A program made the translations under genes and the position numbers. A model generated the notes under the pieces. That model was not told where the DNA came from and did no database searches. It was given only the letters and a program-made list of their open reading frames with translations. Shown here in pieces: positions 1 through 7,845 of a DNA stretch of 64,000 nucleotides; the stretch's first letter is position 1, and the number at the start of each line of letters is the position of its first letter. The DNA is from Prevotella sp. UBA6994 (GTDB lineage: Bacteria > Bacteroidota > Bacteroidia > Bacteroidales > Bacteroidaceae). The stretch is from contig DJXW01000037.1 in the NCBI GenBank assembly GCA_002449845.1, positions 66,750-130,749 on the forward strand, read 5' to 3'.

Positions 1-273
1 TATGCTATTGGGTGCTATGTGTTTTTTCCAATCTTCAATCTTGTAGAATAAACTCCTTGAATTACCAATGATGAAAGAATCGTAGTGATAGCGATCCTTT
101 CCTTTGATATACATGTTAGTTGATACGAAATCTCTATTGATTCCACCATCTCCTTTGACATAATAATTATCGTAAGACCAAATAACCTTAAAAGGGTCAA
201 GATAAAAATAGAATAACAAAAAAACGAAAAATGGTGATAGAAATAACAACCAGTATTTAAAGAACCGTTTCAT
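1..273 (-). CDS. partial membrane-anchored protein paired with an MBOAT acyltransferase
   Basis: Only the first 91 codons lie in the window; the reading frame runs open to the left edge. The start ATG (271-273) is 5 nt after the stop of the MBOAT gene on the same strand, so the two are almost certainly co-transcribed. The visible protein starts with one hydrophobic segment (about residues 6-22, a signal anchor) and then has the motif FIIGNSRS near residue 75. That Gly-x-Ser pattern after a hydrophobic strand is typical of SGNH-hydrolase-like partners (DltD/AlgX-like) encoded beside MBOAT transferases. The likely role is help with O-acylation of an exported glycan. Function is inferred from neighbour and motif only. 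Confidence 0.72.
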   Translation of the reverse strand, partial: MKRFFKYWLLFLSPFFVFLLFYFYLDPFKVIWSYDNYYVKGDGGINRDFVSTNMYIKGKDRYHYDSFIIGNSRSLFYKIEDWKKHIAPNSI

Positions 274-278
274 GTCGA

Positions 279-1718
279 TTAAAATTGAAAATATATAAAA
301 GTTTGATTCTTACCAGCAAACATGATGATAAATAGAATAATGAAATAATAAATACTCCAACGTACCGTCCGATGGTTGAATAATTTGTTGTCTGGAAATT
401 GTAATGGATGTTGCTTGTCTCTTTGCATCCATTCAATAAATGTCATGATCAGACAAAGAATAATAGTCTTCCCATATAATTTATTTGGATCGAATGAGTA
501 ATTGGTGAACATTGAGTAAATATAATCTGCTGCTTGTTTCAAGCTTTCGGCTCTAAATATAATCCATCCAATGATTGTAAGGAAGAAGGTTATTATTATT
601 TGAACAAACTCCTTGATGTTAGGGATTTGCTTGCCATGTGCAGCCTCATGCTTATACTTCGTGTTTATTCCCAAAGCGTTATAAATTGCCAACAGGGTAG
701 CATGGTACAATCCCCAAAATACAAAAGTCCAATTGGCACCATGCCATAATCCACTGATTCCCCAAACAATAAAAATATTGCGAATTGTTTTTAGCTTGCT
801 ACAATGACTTCCTCCCAAAGGAAAGTAAATGTAGTCGCGAAACCATGTCATGAGTGATATGTGCCAACGACGCCAAAATTCTGGTATATTTCTTGAAAAA
901 TATGGATAATTGAAATTACGCATAAGATTAAAACCAAACAGTCGTGCGCACCCGATAGCAATATCTGAATAACCCGAAAAGTCACAATATATTTGGAATG
1001 TAAACAATATGCCTATTATGAGTAGTGTTATTCCTCCAATGTCTTGGTAATGCTCCCAATTTGCATTTACGATTGTTGCACAATTGTCTGCTATAACGAT
1101 TTTCTTGAAAAATCCCCATAACATTTGTCTGCATCCATCTGTGGCTTTTGAGTAATCAAATGTTCGTTTTACCTGAAATTGGGGTAATAAGTTTGTTGCC
1201 CGTTCTATGGGACCGGCTACCAGTTGGGGGAAAAAACTGATGTATGCAAAAAAATCAATGATGTTTGTAGTTGGCTTTATTTTCTTTTGGTAAATATCTA
1301 TCGTATAGCTAAGAGCTTGGAATGTATAGAAACTGATACCAACGGGAAGGACAATATTCATGGTTACCCAATCAATATGATAACCCAAATTAGATAATAA
1401 TACATCTAAGTTGTCTACGAAAAAATGATAATACTTGAATATGCTGAGAATCAGTAGATTGATGATGATGTTTGATGCACTAATGACTTTTTGTATATTT
1501 CTTTTTCCTTCGTATTTGCTGATAAGTAACCCGTTGATAAAACTGCAAAATGAGGTGAAGGCTATCAATAAAAGAAAACGCCAATTCCACCAACCGTAAA
1601 AAATATAGCTGGCAATAACGATAAGAAAATTTTGCCATCGTCTGGTCTTAAAGACATACCAATATAATATGAAAACTATTGGCAAAAAACAAATAAAGGC
1701 AAATGAATTGAAAAGCAT
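279..1718 (-). CDS. MBOAT family membrane-bound O-acyltransferase
   Basis: A 479-residue polytopic membrane protein of the AlgI/DltB type. It carries the family signature PEFWRRWHISLMTWFRDY (around residues 278-295) and SGLWHGANW (around 324-332), where the His of WHG is the conserved catalytic residue. Length matches the AlgI family (about 460-500). Members transfer acyl groups, usually acetyl, across the inner membrane to an exported polysaccharide. The substrate cannot be read from sequence. The downstream gene on the same strand is a probable SGNH-like partner. A -7 box lies on this strand at 1815-1822. Confidence 0.93.
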   Translation of the reverse strand: MLFNSFAFICFLPIVFILYWYVFKTRRWQNFLIVIASYIFYGWWNWRFLLLIAFTSFCSFINGLLISKYEGKRNIQKVISASNIIINLLILSIFKYYHFFVDNLDVLLSNLGYHIDWVTMNIVLPVGISFYTFQALSYTIDIYQKKIKPTTNIIDFFAYISFFPQLVAGPIERATNLLPQFQVKRTFDYSKATDGCRQMLWGFFKKIVIADNCATIVNANWEHYQDIGGITLLIIGILFTFQIYCDFSGYSDIAIGCARLFGFNLMRNFNYPYFSRNIPEFWRRWHISLMTWFRDYIYFPLGGSHCSKLKTIRNIFIVWGISGLWHGANWTFVFWGLYHATLLAIYNALGINTKYKHEAAHGKQIPNIKEFVQIIITFFLTIIGWIIFRAESLKQAADYIYSMFTNYSFDPNKLYGKTIILCLIMTFIEWMQRDKQHPLQFPDNKLFNHRTVRWSIYYFIILFIIMFAGKNQTFIYFQF

Positions 1719-1814
1719 GTTTATCGTTTTCTTTTAATTGTTATTCAAAATATGTCAATATCTGTCAGTTATCAATGATGAAAGAATGTGTGCTTCGACA
1801 GAAAAAGACGGTTG

Positions 1815-1822
1815 CAAAATTA
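1815..1822 (-). promoter_or_regulatory. -7 box for the MBOAT gene
   Basis: TAATTTTG on the minus strand, matching TAnnTTTG. Transcription would start near 1808, about 90 nt before the MBOAT start codon. It lies back to back with the uvrA promoter. Confidence 0.5.
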
Positions 1823-1915
1823 GTAAATTTTTGTATTATATAAAAAAAATAATAATATATTGTTCTTATAGAAGAAAAAAACTTTTTTGAGTAATGGAAT
1901 GATATTAAAAATGTG

Positions 1916-1923
1916 TAACTTTG
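1916..1923 (+). promoter_or_regulatory. -7 box for uvrA
   Basis: TAACTTTG, matching TAnnTTTG, 28 nt before the uvrA start codon. Expected transcription start is near 1930. Confidence 0.6.
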
Positions 1924-1950
1924 CCTTTTTAATAAAATCACTGCATCATT

Positions 1951-4818
1951 ATGTCAGAGTATATAGAGGTAAAGGGAGCAAGGGTAAACAACCTGAAGAA
2001 TGTAGATTTAAAGATTCCACGTAATCAGTTTATCGTCATAGCCGGTGTGTCGGGATCGGGTAAGTCATCACTCGCATTTGATACGTTGTATGCGGAGGGG
2101 CAGCGCAGGTATGTAGAATCGCTGTCGGCTTTTGCCCGTCAGTTTTTGGGAAGGATGAGCAAGCCAGAGTGCGACTTCATCAAAGGCTTGCCACCTGCCA
2201 TTGCCATAGAGCAAAAGACCATCGCCCGCAATCCGCGTTCTACCGTAGGCACTTCTACGGAGATATACGAGTACCTACGCTTGTTGTATGCAAGGGTGGG
2301 GAAGACGTATTCTCCCGTGAGTGGAGAGGAGGTGAAGAAAAACTCTACCGAAGACATCGTGAATTGCGCAATGAGCTTTTCTGAAGGTACCAAGTTCGTG
2401 GTACTTGCCCCGCTTCGCCTGGTGGAAGGTCGTACTCTCCGCAAGCAGTTGGAGATGGAAATCCAACAAGGCTTCGTCAGACTGTGGTATAAGAATGATT
2501 TCATTCGCATTGACGAATTTCTTGAGCAACAATCAGCCCGAACGCTCAATTCTCAATCTCCCTCCATCTTGTCGGATTTGTGGTTGTTGATAGACCGAAT
2601 GTCGGTCAGCCATTCCAAGGATGTCATCTCTCGACTCACTGATTCAGCAGAGACAGCCATGTATGAGGGTGATGGTGCTTGCAGGTTGGTGTTCCTGCCT
2701 TCTCATATATGTTATGACTTCTCTTCGCGTTACGAGGCAGACGGCATTACTTTTGAGGAACCCAACGACAATATGTTTTCCTTCAATTCGCCCGTTGGGG
2801 CTTGCCCCACTTGTGAGGGCTTCGGCAGTATTATCGGTATTGACGAGAAATTGGTTATTCCCAATTCCTCGCTGAGCGTGTATGATGGTTGCGTTCAGTG
2901 TTGGCATGGTGAGAAGATGGGCATTTGGAAAGATGTGTTCTGTAGAAATGCTGCCAAGGATAATTTCCCTATCTTCAAACCGTATTATGAATTGACTCGT
3001 AAGGAGAAAGATATGCTCTGGCACGGTCTTCCTTCTGAGAAACATCTGGATATTCACGAACAGGTGAGCATCGACTCCTTCTTCCAGATGGTGAAGGAGA
3101 ATCAATATAAGATACAATACCGTGTGATGATGAGCAGGTATCGTGGCAAGACGGTTTGTCCTGATTGTCACGGCACACGATTGAAGAAAGAATCCACATG
3201 GGTGAAAGTTGGCGGAAAGAGCATTTGTGATTTGGTGGAAATGCCTGTCATCAACCTCAAAGAATGGTTCGACCTCCTGCAATTAGATGAACACGACAGT
3301 CAAGTGGCAAGTAGGTTGCTCACCGAAATCAAGATGAGGCTGAAGTTTCTCGTGGATGTGGGATTGGGTTATCTTACCCTGAACCGTCCGTCTAACACGC
3401 TCAGTGGTGGTGAGAGTCAGCGTATCAACCTCACCACATCGCTTGGCAGTTCGCTTGTTGGTTCTCTTTACATCCTTGACGAACCGAGTATCGGCTTGCA
3501 TAGTCGTGATACCGACCGTCTGATACGTGTACTGAAAGACTTGCAATCATTGGGCAATACTGTCATCGTAGTGGAGCACGACGAGGAAATCATGCGAGCC
3601 GCCGACTATCTCATTGACGTGGGTCCTGATGCTGGTAGGTTAGGAGGGGAGATTGTGTTTGAGGGAGCTATTCCCCAACAAGAGGCGTTGCGTAAGATGA
3701 GCGACCAATACCCACGTAGTTATACGGTGAAATATTTATTGGGCATAGACCAGATTGACGTTCCTAAGTCGCGTCGCCCTTGGAATATGTATATAGAACT
3801 CAAAGGATGCAGGATGAACAATCTGCGAGGCATCGACGTGAAGTTCCCGTTAAACGTGATGACGGTAGTCACGGGAGTGAGCGGTTCGGGAAAGTCGTCC
3901 TTGGTCAAGGGTACACTGTTCCCTGCTTTGAAACGACACCTCGACGAAGTGGCAGAAATCCCAGGTGAATATTCTTCCATTGAGGGCGACTGGAAACAAA
4001 TCACTCATGTGGAGATGGTTGACCAAAATCCCATCGGCAAGAGCACACGCTCTAACCCTGCTACGTATGTGAAGGCTTACGACGTGATTCGCCAACTCTT
4101 CGCCGAGCAACCTTTGGCAAAGCAGATGGGATTCTCTCCGCAATATTTCTCCTTTAATGCTGATGGCGGCAGATGTGAGACTTGTAAGGGAGTGGGCGTG
4201 ATTACCATCGAGATGCAGTTTATGGCAGATTTGGAATTAGAGTGTGACGAGTGTCATGGCAAGCGGTTTAAGCGTGACATCTTAGACGTGCGCTTTGAAG
4301 GGAAAGATATCAGCGAGGTACTCGACATGACCGTTTCAGAGGCTATTGAGTTCTTCTCTTCTGCTGCCTCACGCATTTCGCAAAAGTCTATGTCACAATT
4401 GGCTTCGTTGGTGGCAAGTCGTCTGCGCCCTCTCGAAGATGTGGGATTGGGATATATCAAGTTGGGACAAAACTCTTCCACGCTCTCTGGCGGTGAAAAC
4501 CAACGTGTCAAGTTGGCTTATTTCATCGGACAGGAAAAACAAGACCCCACGCTCTTTATCTTCGACGAGCCTACCACAGGACTGCATTTCCATGATATCC
4601 AACGACTGTTACATGCTTTTGATGCACTCATACAGCGTGGTCACACCATCTTGGTGGTAGAGCACAACTTAGACGTGGTGAAGTGTGCCGATTATATCAT
4701 CGACCTTGGTCCTGATGGTGGCGATCACGGTGGCAGCCTTGTTTGTTGCGGTACGCCTGAAGAGGTGGTACTGTGCAAGAAGAGCGTTACCGGACAATAC
4801 CTGAAAGATAAGATATGA
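1951..4818 (+). CDS. uvrA: UvrABC nucleotide excision repair ATPase UvrA
   Basis: A 955-residue protein with the full UvrA layout. The first Walker A (GVSGSGKSS) is near residue 32. The first zinc-finger cysteines are CPTC near 283 and CPDC near 403. The first ABC signature LSGGESQR is near 485 and LDEPSIGLH near 509. The second Walker A (GVSGSGKSS) is near 642, the second zinc finger CETC/CDEC near 742-767, and the second signature LSGGENQR near 846. UvrA scans DNA as a dimer, recognises lesions and loads UvrB. Length is normal for the family. The stop overlaps the start of the next gene by 4 nt (ATGA), so the two are translationally coupled. Bacteroidota often carry two uvrA paralogues, and which one this is cannot be decided here. 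Confidence 0.95.
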   Translation: MSEYIEVKGARVNNLKNVDLKIPRNQFIVIAGVSGSGKSSLAFDTLYAEGQRRYVESLSAFARQFLGRMSKPECDFIKGLPPAIAIEQKTIARNPRSTVGTSTEIYEYLRLLYARVGKTYSPVSGEEVKKNSTEDIVNCAMSFSEGTKFVVLAPLRLVEGRTLRKQLEMEIQQGFVRLWYKNDFIRIDEFLEQQSARTLNSQSPSILSDLWLLIDRMSVSHSKDVISRLTDSAETAMYEGDGACRLVFLPSHICYDFSSRYEADGITFEEPNDNMFSFNSPVGACPTCEGFGSIIGIDEKLVIPNSSLSVYDGCVQCWHGEKMGIWKDVFCRNAAKDNFPIFKPYYELTRKEKDMLWHGLPSEKHLDIHEQVSIDSFFQMVKENQYKIQYRVMMSRYRGKTVCPDCHGTRLKKESTWVKVGGKSICDLVEMPVINLKEWFDLLQLDEHDSQVASRLLTEIKMRLKFLVDVGLGYLTLNRPSNTLSGGESQRINLTTSLGSSLVGSLYILDEPSIGLHSRDTDRLIRVLKDLQSLGNTVIVVEHDEEIMRAADYLIDVGPDAGRLGGEIVFEGAIPQQEALRKMSDQYPRSYTVKYLLGIDQIDVPKSRRPWNMYIELKGCRMNNLRGIDVKFPLNVMTVVTGVSGSGKSSLVKGTLFPALKRHLDEVAEIPGEYSSIEGDWKQITHVEMVDQNPIGKSTRSNPATYVKAYDVIRQLFAEQPLAKQMGFSPQYFSFNADGGRCETCKGVGVITIEMQFMADLELECDECHGKRFKRDILDVRFEGKDISEVLDMTVSEAIEFFSSAASRISQKSMSQLASLVASRLRPLEDVGLGYIKLGQNSSTLSGGENQRVKLAYFIGQEKQDPTLFIFDEPTTGLHFHDIQRLLHAFDALIQRGHTILVVEHNLDVVKCADYIIDLGPDGGDHGGSLVCCGTPEEVVLCKKSVTGQYLKDKI

Positions 4819-5702
4819 AAAACGAAATTTCCATTTTGATTCCCACTTACAATGATGTTTGTGTGGATTTGGTGAAGGCTCTGACTCGCCAATGCGAAGC
4901 AGTCAGTGGGCTGCAGTTCGAGATATTGGTAGCTGATGACGGCTCTACTGATGCCGAGGTGATTCGGCAAAACTCTTACATTAATAATATATATAGGTGT
5001 AAGTATATCCTGCGTGAAGAAAATACTGGTAGGGCTTGTATCAGAAATTGGTTGGCTCAACAGGCACGTCATGAGTGGCTGTTGTTCATCGATAGCCACA
5101 TGGCTGTTTGCAAGGATGATTTCATCACTGAGTATTTGGATGCTGAAGGTGATGTAGTATATGGTGGCTATGTGGTCAAGGGAGACCCTCTACAACTGAA
5201 GGGTAACTTACGCTATATCTATGAGAAGAAGGCAGAGCCTTTTCATACTGCAGAACAACGTGCTTGTTCGCCCTATCAAGACTTCCATACGTCTAATTTC
5301 ATGATTTCCAGAAAACTGTTCGTGAATCATCCGTTGGATGTCAGGTTCAGATACTATGGCTATGAAGATGTGTTGTTTGGCAAGCAGTTGCAGCGGGCAA
5401 ACGTTCCCATAGACCATATCCCCAATCCTCTGGCATTCGACAGGTTTGAAGACAATGCGCATTTCGTGGCAAAGACGGAGGAAGGATTACGTACTCTCCA
5501 TGCCTTTCAAAACGATCTGAAAGGATATGCTCGAATGCTTCATGTTGTCAGCCAACTTGATAAGCATCCTCTCGTGCGTCGTCTCTTCTTGTGGATGTAT
5601 CGTAAGCGGAAGAATAGTTGGCGAGCAAGTCTGTGTGGACCATCGCCCTCGTTATTGGTGTTTAAGCTATATAAGTTGGGCTATTTCTTGGAACTAAGTT
5701 AG
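4815..5702 (+). CDS. glycosyltransferase family 2
   Basis: A 295-residue GT-A fold glycosyltransferase. The N-terminus ISILIPTYND and the nucleotide-binding VADDGST (around residues 36-42) are typical of GT2. The acceptor-side acidic motif is represented by LLFIDSHMAV near residue 93, and a GT2-like YGYEDVLFGKQL motif lies near 180. No membrane segments are evident, so it is probably a cytoplasmic, membrane-associated sugar transferase for cell-surface glycan. It overlaps uvrA by 4 nt. Pairing of a GT2 with a repair ATPase suggests coupling of convenience rather than shared function. It overlaps the convergent gene downstream by 9 nt. Confidence 0.88.
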   Translation: MKNEISILIPTYNDVCVDLVKALTRQCEAVSGLQFEILVADDGSTDAEVIRQNSYINNIYRCKYILREENTGRACIRNWLAQQARHEWLLFIDSHMAVCKDDFITEYLDAEGDVVYGGYVVKGDPLQLKGNLRYIYEKKAEPFHTAEQRACSPYQDFHTSNFMISRKLFVNHPLDVRFRYYGYEDVLFGKQLQRANVPIDHIPNPLAFDRFEDNAHFVAKTEEGLRTLHAFQNDLKGYARMLHVVSQLDKHPLVRRLFLWMYRKRKNSWRASLCGPSPSLLVFKLYKLGYFLELS

Positions 5703-6497
5703 TTCAAATGCTTGTGAGGGTGTGGTGCGTTTCAGTACATCCAACTCAAAGTCCTTGCCTGCAATGATGCCGTAAGAGCGAAGAATCTGTTCCACGGTCT
5801 TACGTGCCAGTTCGGGATGGTTGTTTTCTTCACTGAGGTGGCAGAGCCATACATGTTTGAGCTTTTCGGTGGCATTCTCGGCAAGGGCATTGCCACATTC
5901 TACATTCGACATGTGTCCTTTATCTCCCAATATCCTGGCTTTCAGATGAGCGGGATACGTTCCAGCTTTCAGCATCTCCTCATCGTAGTTGGCTTCAATG
6001 ATGAGGTAGTTGGCTTCGCCGATGTATTTCTTCATTTCATCGGTAAGGTGTCCCACATCTGTCATGATGCAAAATACCACGTCTCCCACCTGTATGCGAT
6101 AGCCCACACTGTCGAGGCTGTCGTGGGGTACGTCAAAGGAGGTCACGATGAAACTTCCTAACGTGACGGTGTCGCCCTTCTCAAACATTCTCACACGGGC
6201 AGGGTCTATCTTGCAGCGCACGCAATAGTTGTTGTTGATGCCTACGTGTACGGTAAGGGTGGAATATACGGGCAGGTCGAAGTCGCGGCTCACGCTTCCC
6301 ACGGATTTCACGTGGTCGGCATGGTCGTGTGTGATGATCAAGTGTTTGATGCGATTAAAGGGAATGCCATAGTTTCTTAGGCATTTCTTGACGGAACGCA
6401 CGCCTATGCCTGCATCAATCAGCAACCCCTCCGTCTCCGTATAGAGTAGGTAGCAGTTGCCGCTACTTCCGCTCCCTAATGATATCAATTTCAGCAT
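5694..6497 (-). CDS. MBL-fold metallohydrolase, YycJ/WalJ type
   Basis: A 267-residue metallo-beta-lactamase-fold protein starting MLKLISLGSGSSGNCYLL, the characteristic YycJ/WalJ N-terminus. The metal-binding motif HDHADH sits near residue 56, with further metal ligands in TDVGHL and CHLSEENNHPE. The family includes dsDNA exonucleases linked to cell-wall or DNA metabolism, but the exact substrate here is unknown. Its stop region overlaps the end of the convergent glycosyltransferase by 9 nt. A -7 box lies just upstream at 6514-6521. Confidence 0.88.
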   Translation of the reverse strand: MLKLISLGSGSSGNCYLLYTETEGLLIDAGIGVRSVKKCLRNYGIPFNRIKHLIITHDHADHVKSVGSVSRDFDLPVYSTLTVHVGINNNYCVRCKIDPARVRMFEKGDTVTLGSFIVTSFDVPHDSLDSVGYRIQVGDVVFCIMTDVGHLTDEMKKYIGEANYLIIEANYDEEMLKAGTYPAHLKARILGDKGHMSNVECGNALAENATEKLKHVWLCHLSEENNHPELARKTVEQILRSYGIIAGKDFELDVLKRTTPSQAFELT

Positions 6498-6513
6498 GAT
6501 TTTTTATTTTCTA

Positions 6514-6521
6514 CAAAAATA
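6514..6521 (-). promoter_or_regulatory. -7 box for the MBL-fold hydrolase
   Basis: TATTTTTG on the minus strand, about 17 nt before the start codon. This leaves a very short leader. Confidence 0.5.
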
Positions 6522-6566
6522 CAAAAAAATATTCATCTCTCCACCTATCATCTCCCATCTTTTTAT

Positions 6567-6574
6567 TATCTTTG
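6567..6574 (+). promoter_or_regulatory. -7 box for the small lipoprotein gene
   Basis: TATCTTTG, matching TAnnTTTG, with expected start near 6581. It shows that the upstream in-frame TTG at 6572 cannot be the start codon, and supports ATG 6596. Confidence 0.6.
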
Positions 6575-6595
6575 TCGAAATTTAATAATTTTAAG

Positions 6596-7075
6596 ATGAA
6601 AACGATAAGACAGTCGTGTGTTAGTTTACATATTCTCTCTATAGCATTGCTTTTTTGTTCAATATTGTTTTTTGCTTCATGCGAGTTCCATTCGGGTAGT
6701 TCTCGCCAGTTGAAGAAAGAGGTAGATTCCTTTGCTGTGTATTTTTTCAATTGGCAATTCCATCAGGCTCGCCGTTTCGTCACACCGTCGTCTGAGAAGT
6801 GGATGCGTTACGCTGCCTCTCAGGTGCATCAGGCTGACATTGAGTTGCTGCAAAATAAAGAGGTGCCTGCTACTTGTGAAATCCATGAAATTACATATTC
6901 TGATGATGACAGTACTGCCGTGGCTCATGTCACCATCCACGACTTTCTTCACATGGATACCATCGGTAAGGCTGCCTCCATCGTCGATGCCGCCCATTTC
7001 GACATTCCTCTTAAATATGAGGCCAAGACGGATAAATGGATTGTGGAGGTTGATGGACTGATGAGGGGGATTTAG
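6596..7075 (+). CDS. small lipoprotein of unknown function
   Basis: A 159-residue protein with a lipoprotein signal: MKTIRQ, a hydrophobic stretch, then the lipobox FASC with the lipidated Cys near residue 27. The mature part is short and mixed alpha/beta. It looks like small Bacteroidales lipoproteins of the DUF4878/NTF2-like kind, but I cannot name the family with certainty. ATG 6596 was chosen because the -7 promoter box at 6567-6574 overlaps the only upstream alternative. The stop codon lies inside the first bases of a heptamer-repeat element. Confidence 0.75.
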   Translation: MKTIRQSCVSLHILSIALLFCSILFFASCEFHSGSSRQLKKEVDSFAVYFFNWQFHQARRFVTPSSEKWMRYAASQVHQADIELLQNKEVPATCEIHEITYSDDDSTAVAHVTIHDFLHMDTIGKAASIVDAAHFDIPLKYEAKTDKWIVEVDGLMRGI

Positions 7076-7226
7076 AGAAAGAGGGGTGAGAGGATGTTTA
7101 GAGAAAAAGAGGTGAGAGGTGAGAGGTGAGAGAATAGCTATGGCTGATTGAATCTCAATCAAAAAGACTATTCTCTCACCTCTCACCTCTCACCCCCTCT
7201 TTCTCTAAATTCTCACCTCTCACTCC
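7072..7226 (+). repeat. heptamer-word inverted repeat element 1
   Basis: Left arm (7072-7137) carries repeated GAGGTGA words. Right arm (7168-7226) carries their complement, TCTCACC, repeated. The inner 24 bases of the arms (7114-7137 and 7168-7191) are perfectly complementary, with a spacer of about 30 nt. The outer part of the left arm (7072-7091) also pairs with 7187-7208 with one bulge. The right arm has two more words beyond a gap (7211-7224). The element starts on the stop codon of the lipoprotein gene. It could act as a terminator-like hairpin, but no T-tract follows. Confidence 0.85.
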
Positions 7227-7299
7227 TTGAAATATCATGACAATTGATTTTTGCGAAATAGCTCAAGTTAATCGTTAGGAAAGCCGAAATATTACTTGT

Positions 7300-7432
7300 T
7301 TTGTTGAAAAACGGCTTGTTTTTCTCGTAACTAATATAGTTACGGGCCTAATTATATGTGTTGTGTGCGTAACTATATATGTTAGCGAGCTAACATATTA
7401 TGTTATGAAGACCCAAAAACAATGGTTTTTTA
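7300..7432 (+). repeat. dispersed AT-rich palindromic repeat, copy A
   Basis: This stretch aligns by eye with the reverse complement of 30660-30785. Shared blocks, in order, are TTTTTCTCGTAACTA, TTACGG, a TATATGTT core, GTTAGCGAG, ATATTATGTTAT and CAAAAACA. It contains several short palindromes of the type GTAACTA-TATAGTTAC. No ORF of note is present. It lies about 410 nt before the secreted protein gene at 7846, in the same orientation as copy B relative to its downstream gene. Confidence 0.7.
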
Positions 7433-7781
7433 CTCCAAAATACCCTTTTTTGAATTAGTTGTTTGATGGTTTGTTTTGTAAATTGTTGGATGTCAGTTTG
7501 TTATGTAACATGCTTTATTTTTCCGAATTTTCGCCCAATATTTGGTTGGGTTTGAAAAATGCTCATATTTCATGTCGTATTTGTCACTTTTCAAGACAAA
7601 TGCTTGGTTTTATAGAAAAGCCTAAAGGTAACATATATAGCGTTTGTTATTGTATGTCCCGATAAGGTGATAGAATATCTGTCGTACATTCTTTGTAAAT
7701 CAAATGAGTACACACGCAATTTTTTTCATTAAAAAACATTAATTTAAGCCTTTCAATATATTATTTATTATATATAATGTG
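7433..7781. other. AT-rich noncoding stretch before the secreted protein gene
   Basis: No convincing gene. A 68-codon ORF (7459-7665, plus) has low-complexity, cysteine-rich content with no start-site support, and I treat it as chance. The stretch probably holds upstream regulatory sequence. Confidence 0.5.
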
Positions 7782-7789
7782 TATTTTTG
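7782..7789 (+). promoter_or_regulatory. -7 box for the secreted Ig-like protein
   Basis: TATTTTTG with expected transcription start near 7796. It lies downstream of the in-frame ATG at 7777, which therefore cannot be the start. The start must be 7807 or 7846. Confidence 0.55.
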
Positions 7790-7845
7790 TGTTTAATAAA
7801 GATACAATGGTAAACTTGAAGTTCAAAATAATAAACAATAATCTT

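Noticed and set aside
15..200. 61-codon minus-strand ORF at the left edge
   Set aside because: It overlaps the partial gene 1-273 in another frame, and the latter has signal-anchor and motif support and correct spacing to the MBOAT gene.
2139..4660. Several long ORFs overlapping uvrA on both strands
   Set aside because: All lie within the well-supported uvrA frame, lack family similarity, and have no start or promoter support.
7459..7665. 68-codon ORF between the palindromic repeat and the secreted protein gene
   Set aside because: Low-complexity, hydrophobic and cysteine-rich translation in AT-rich DNA with no promoter or start support.
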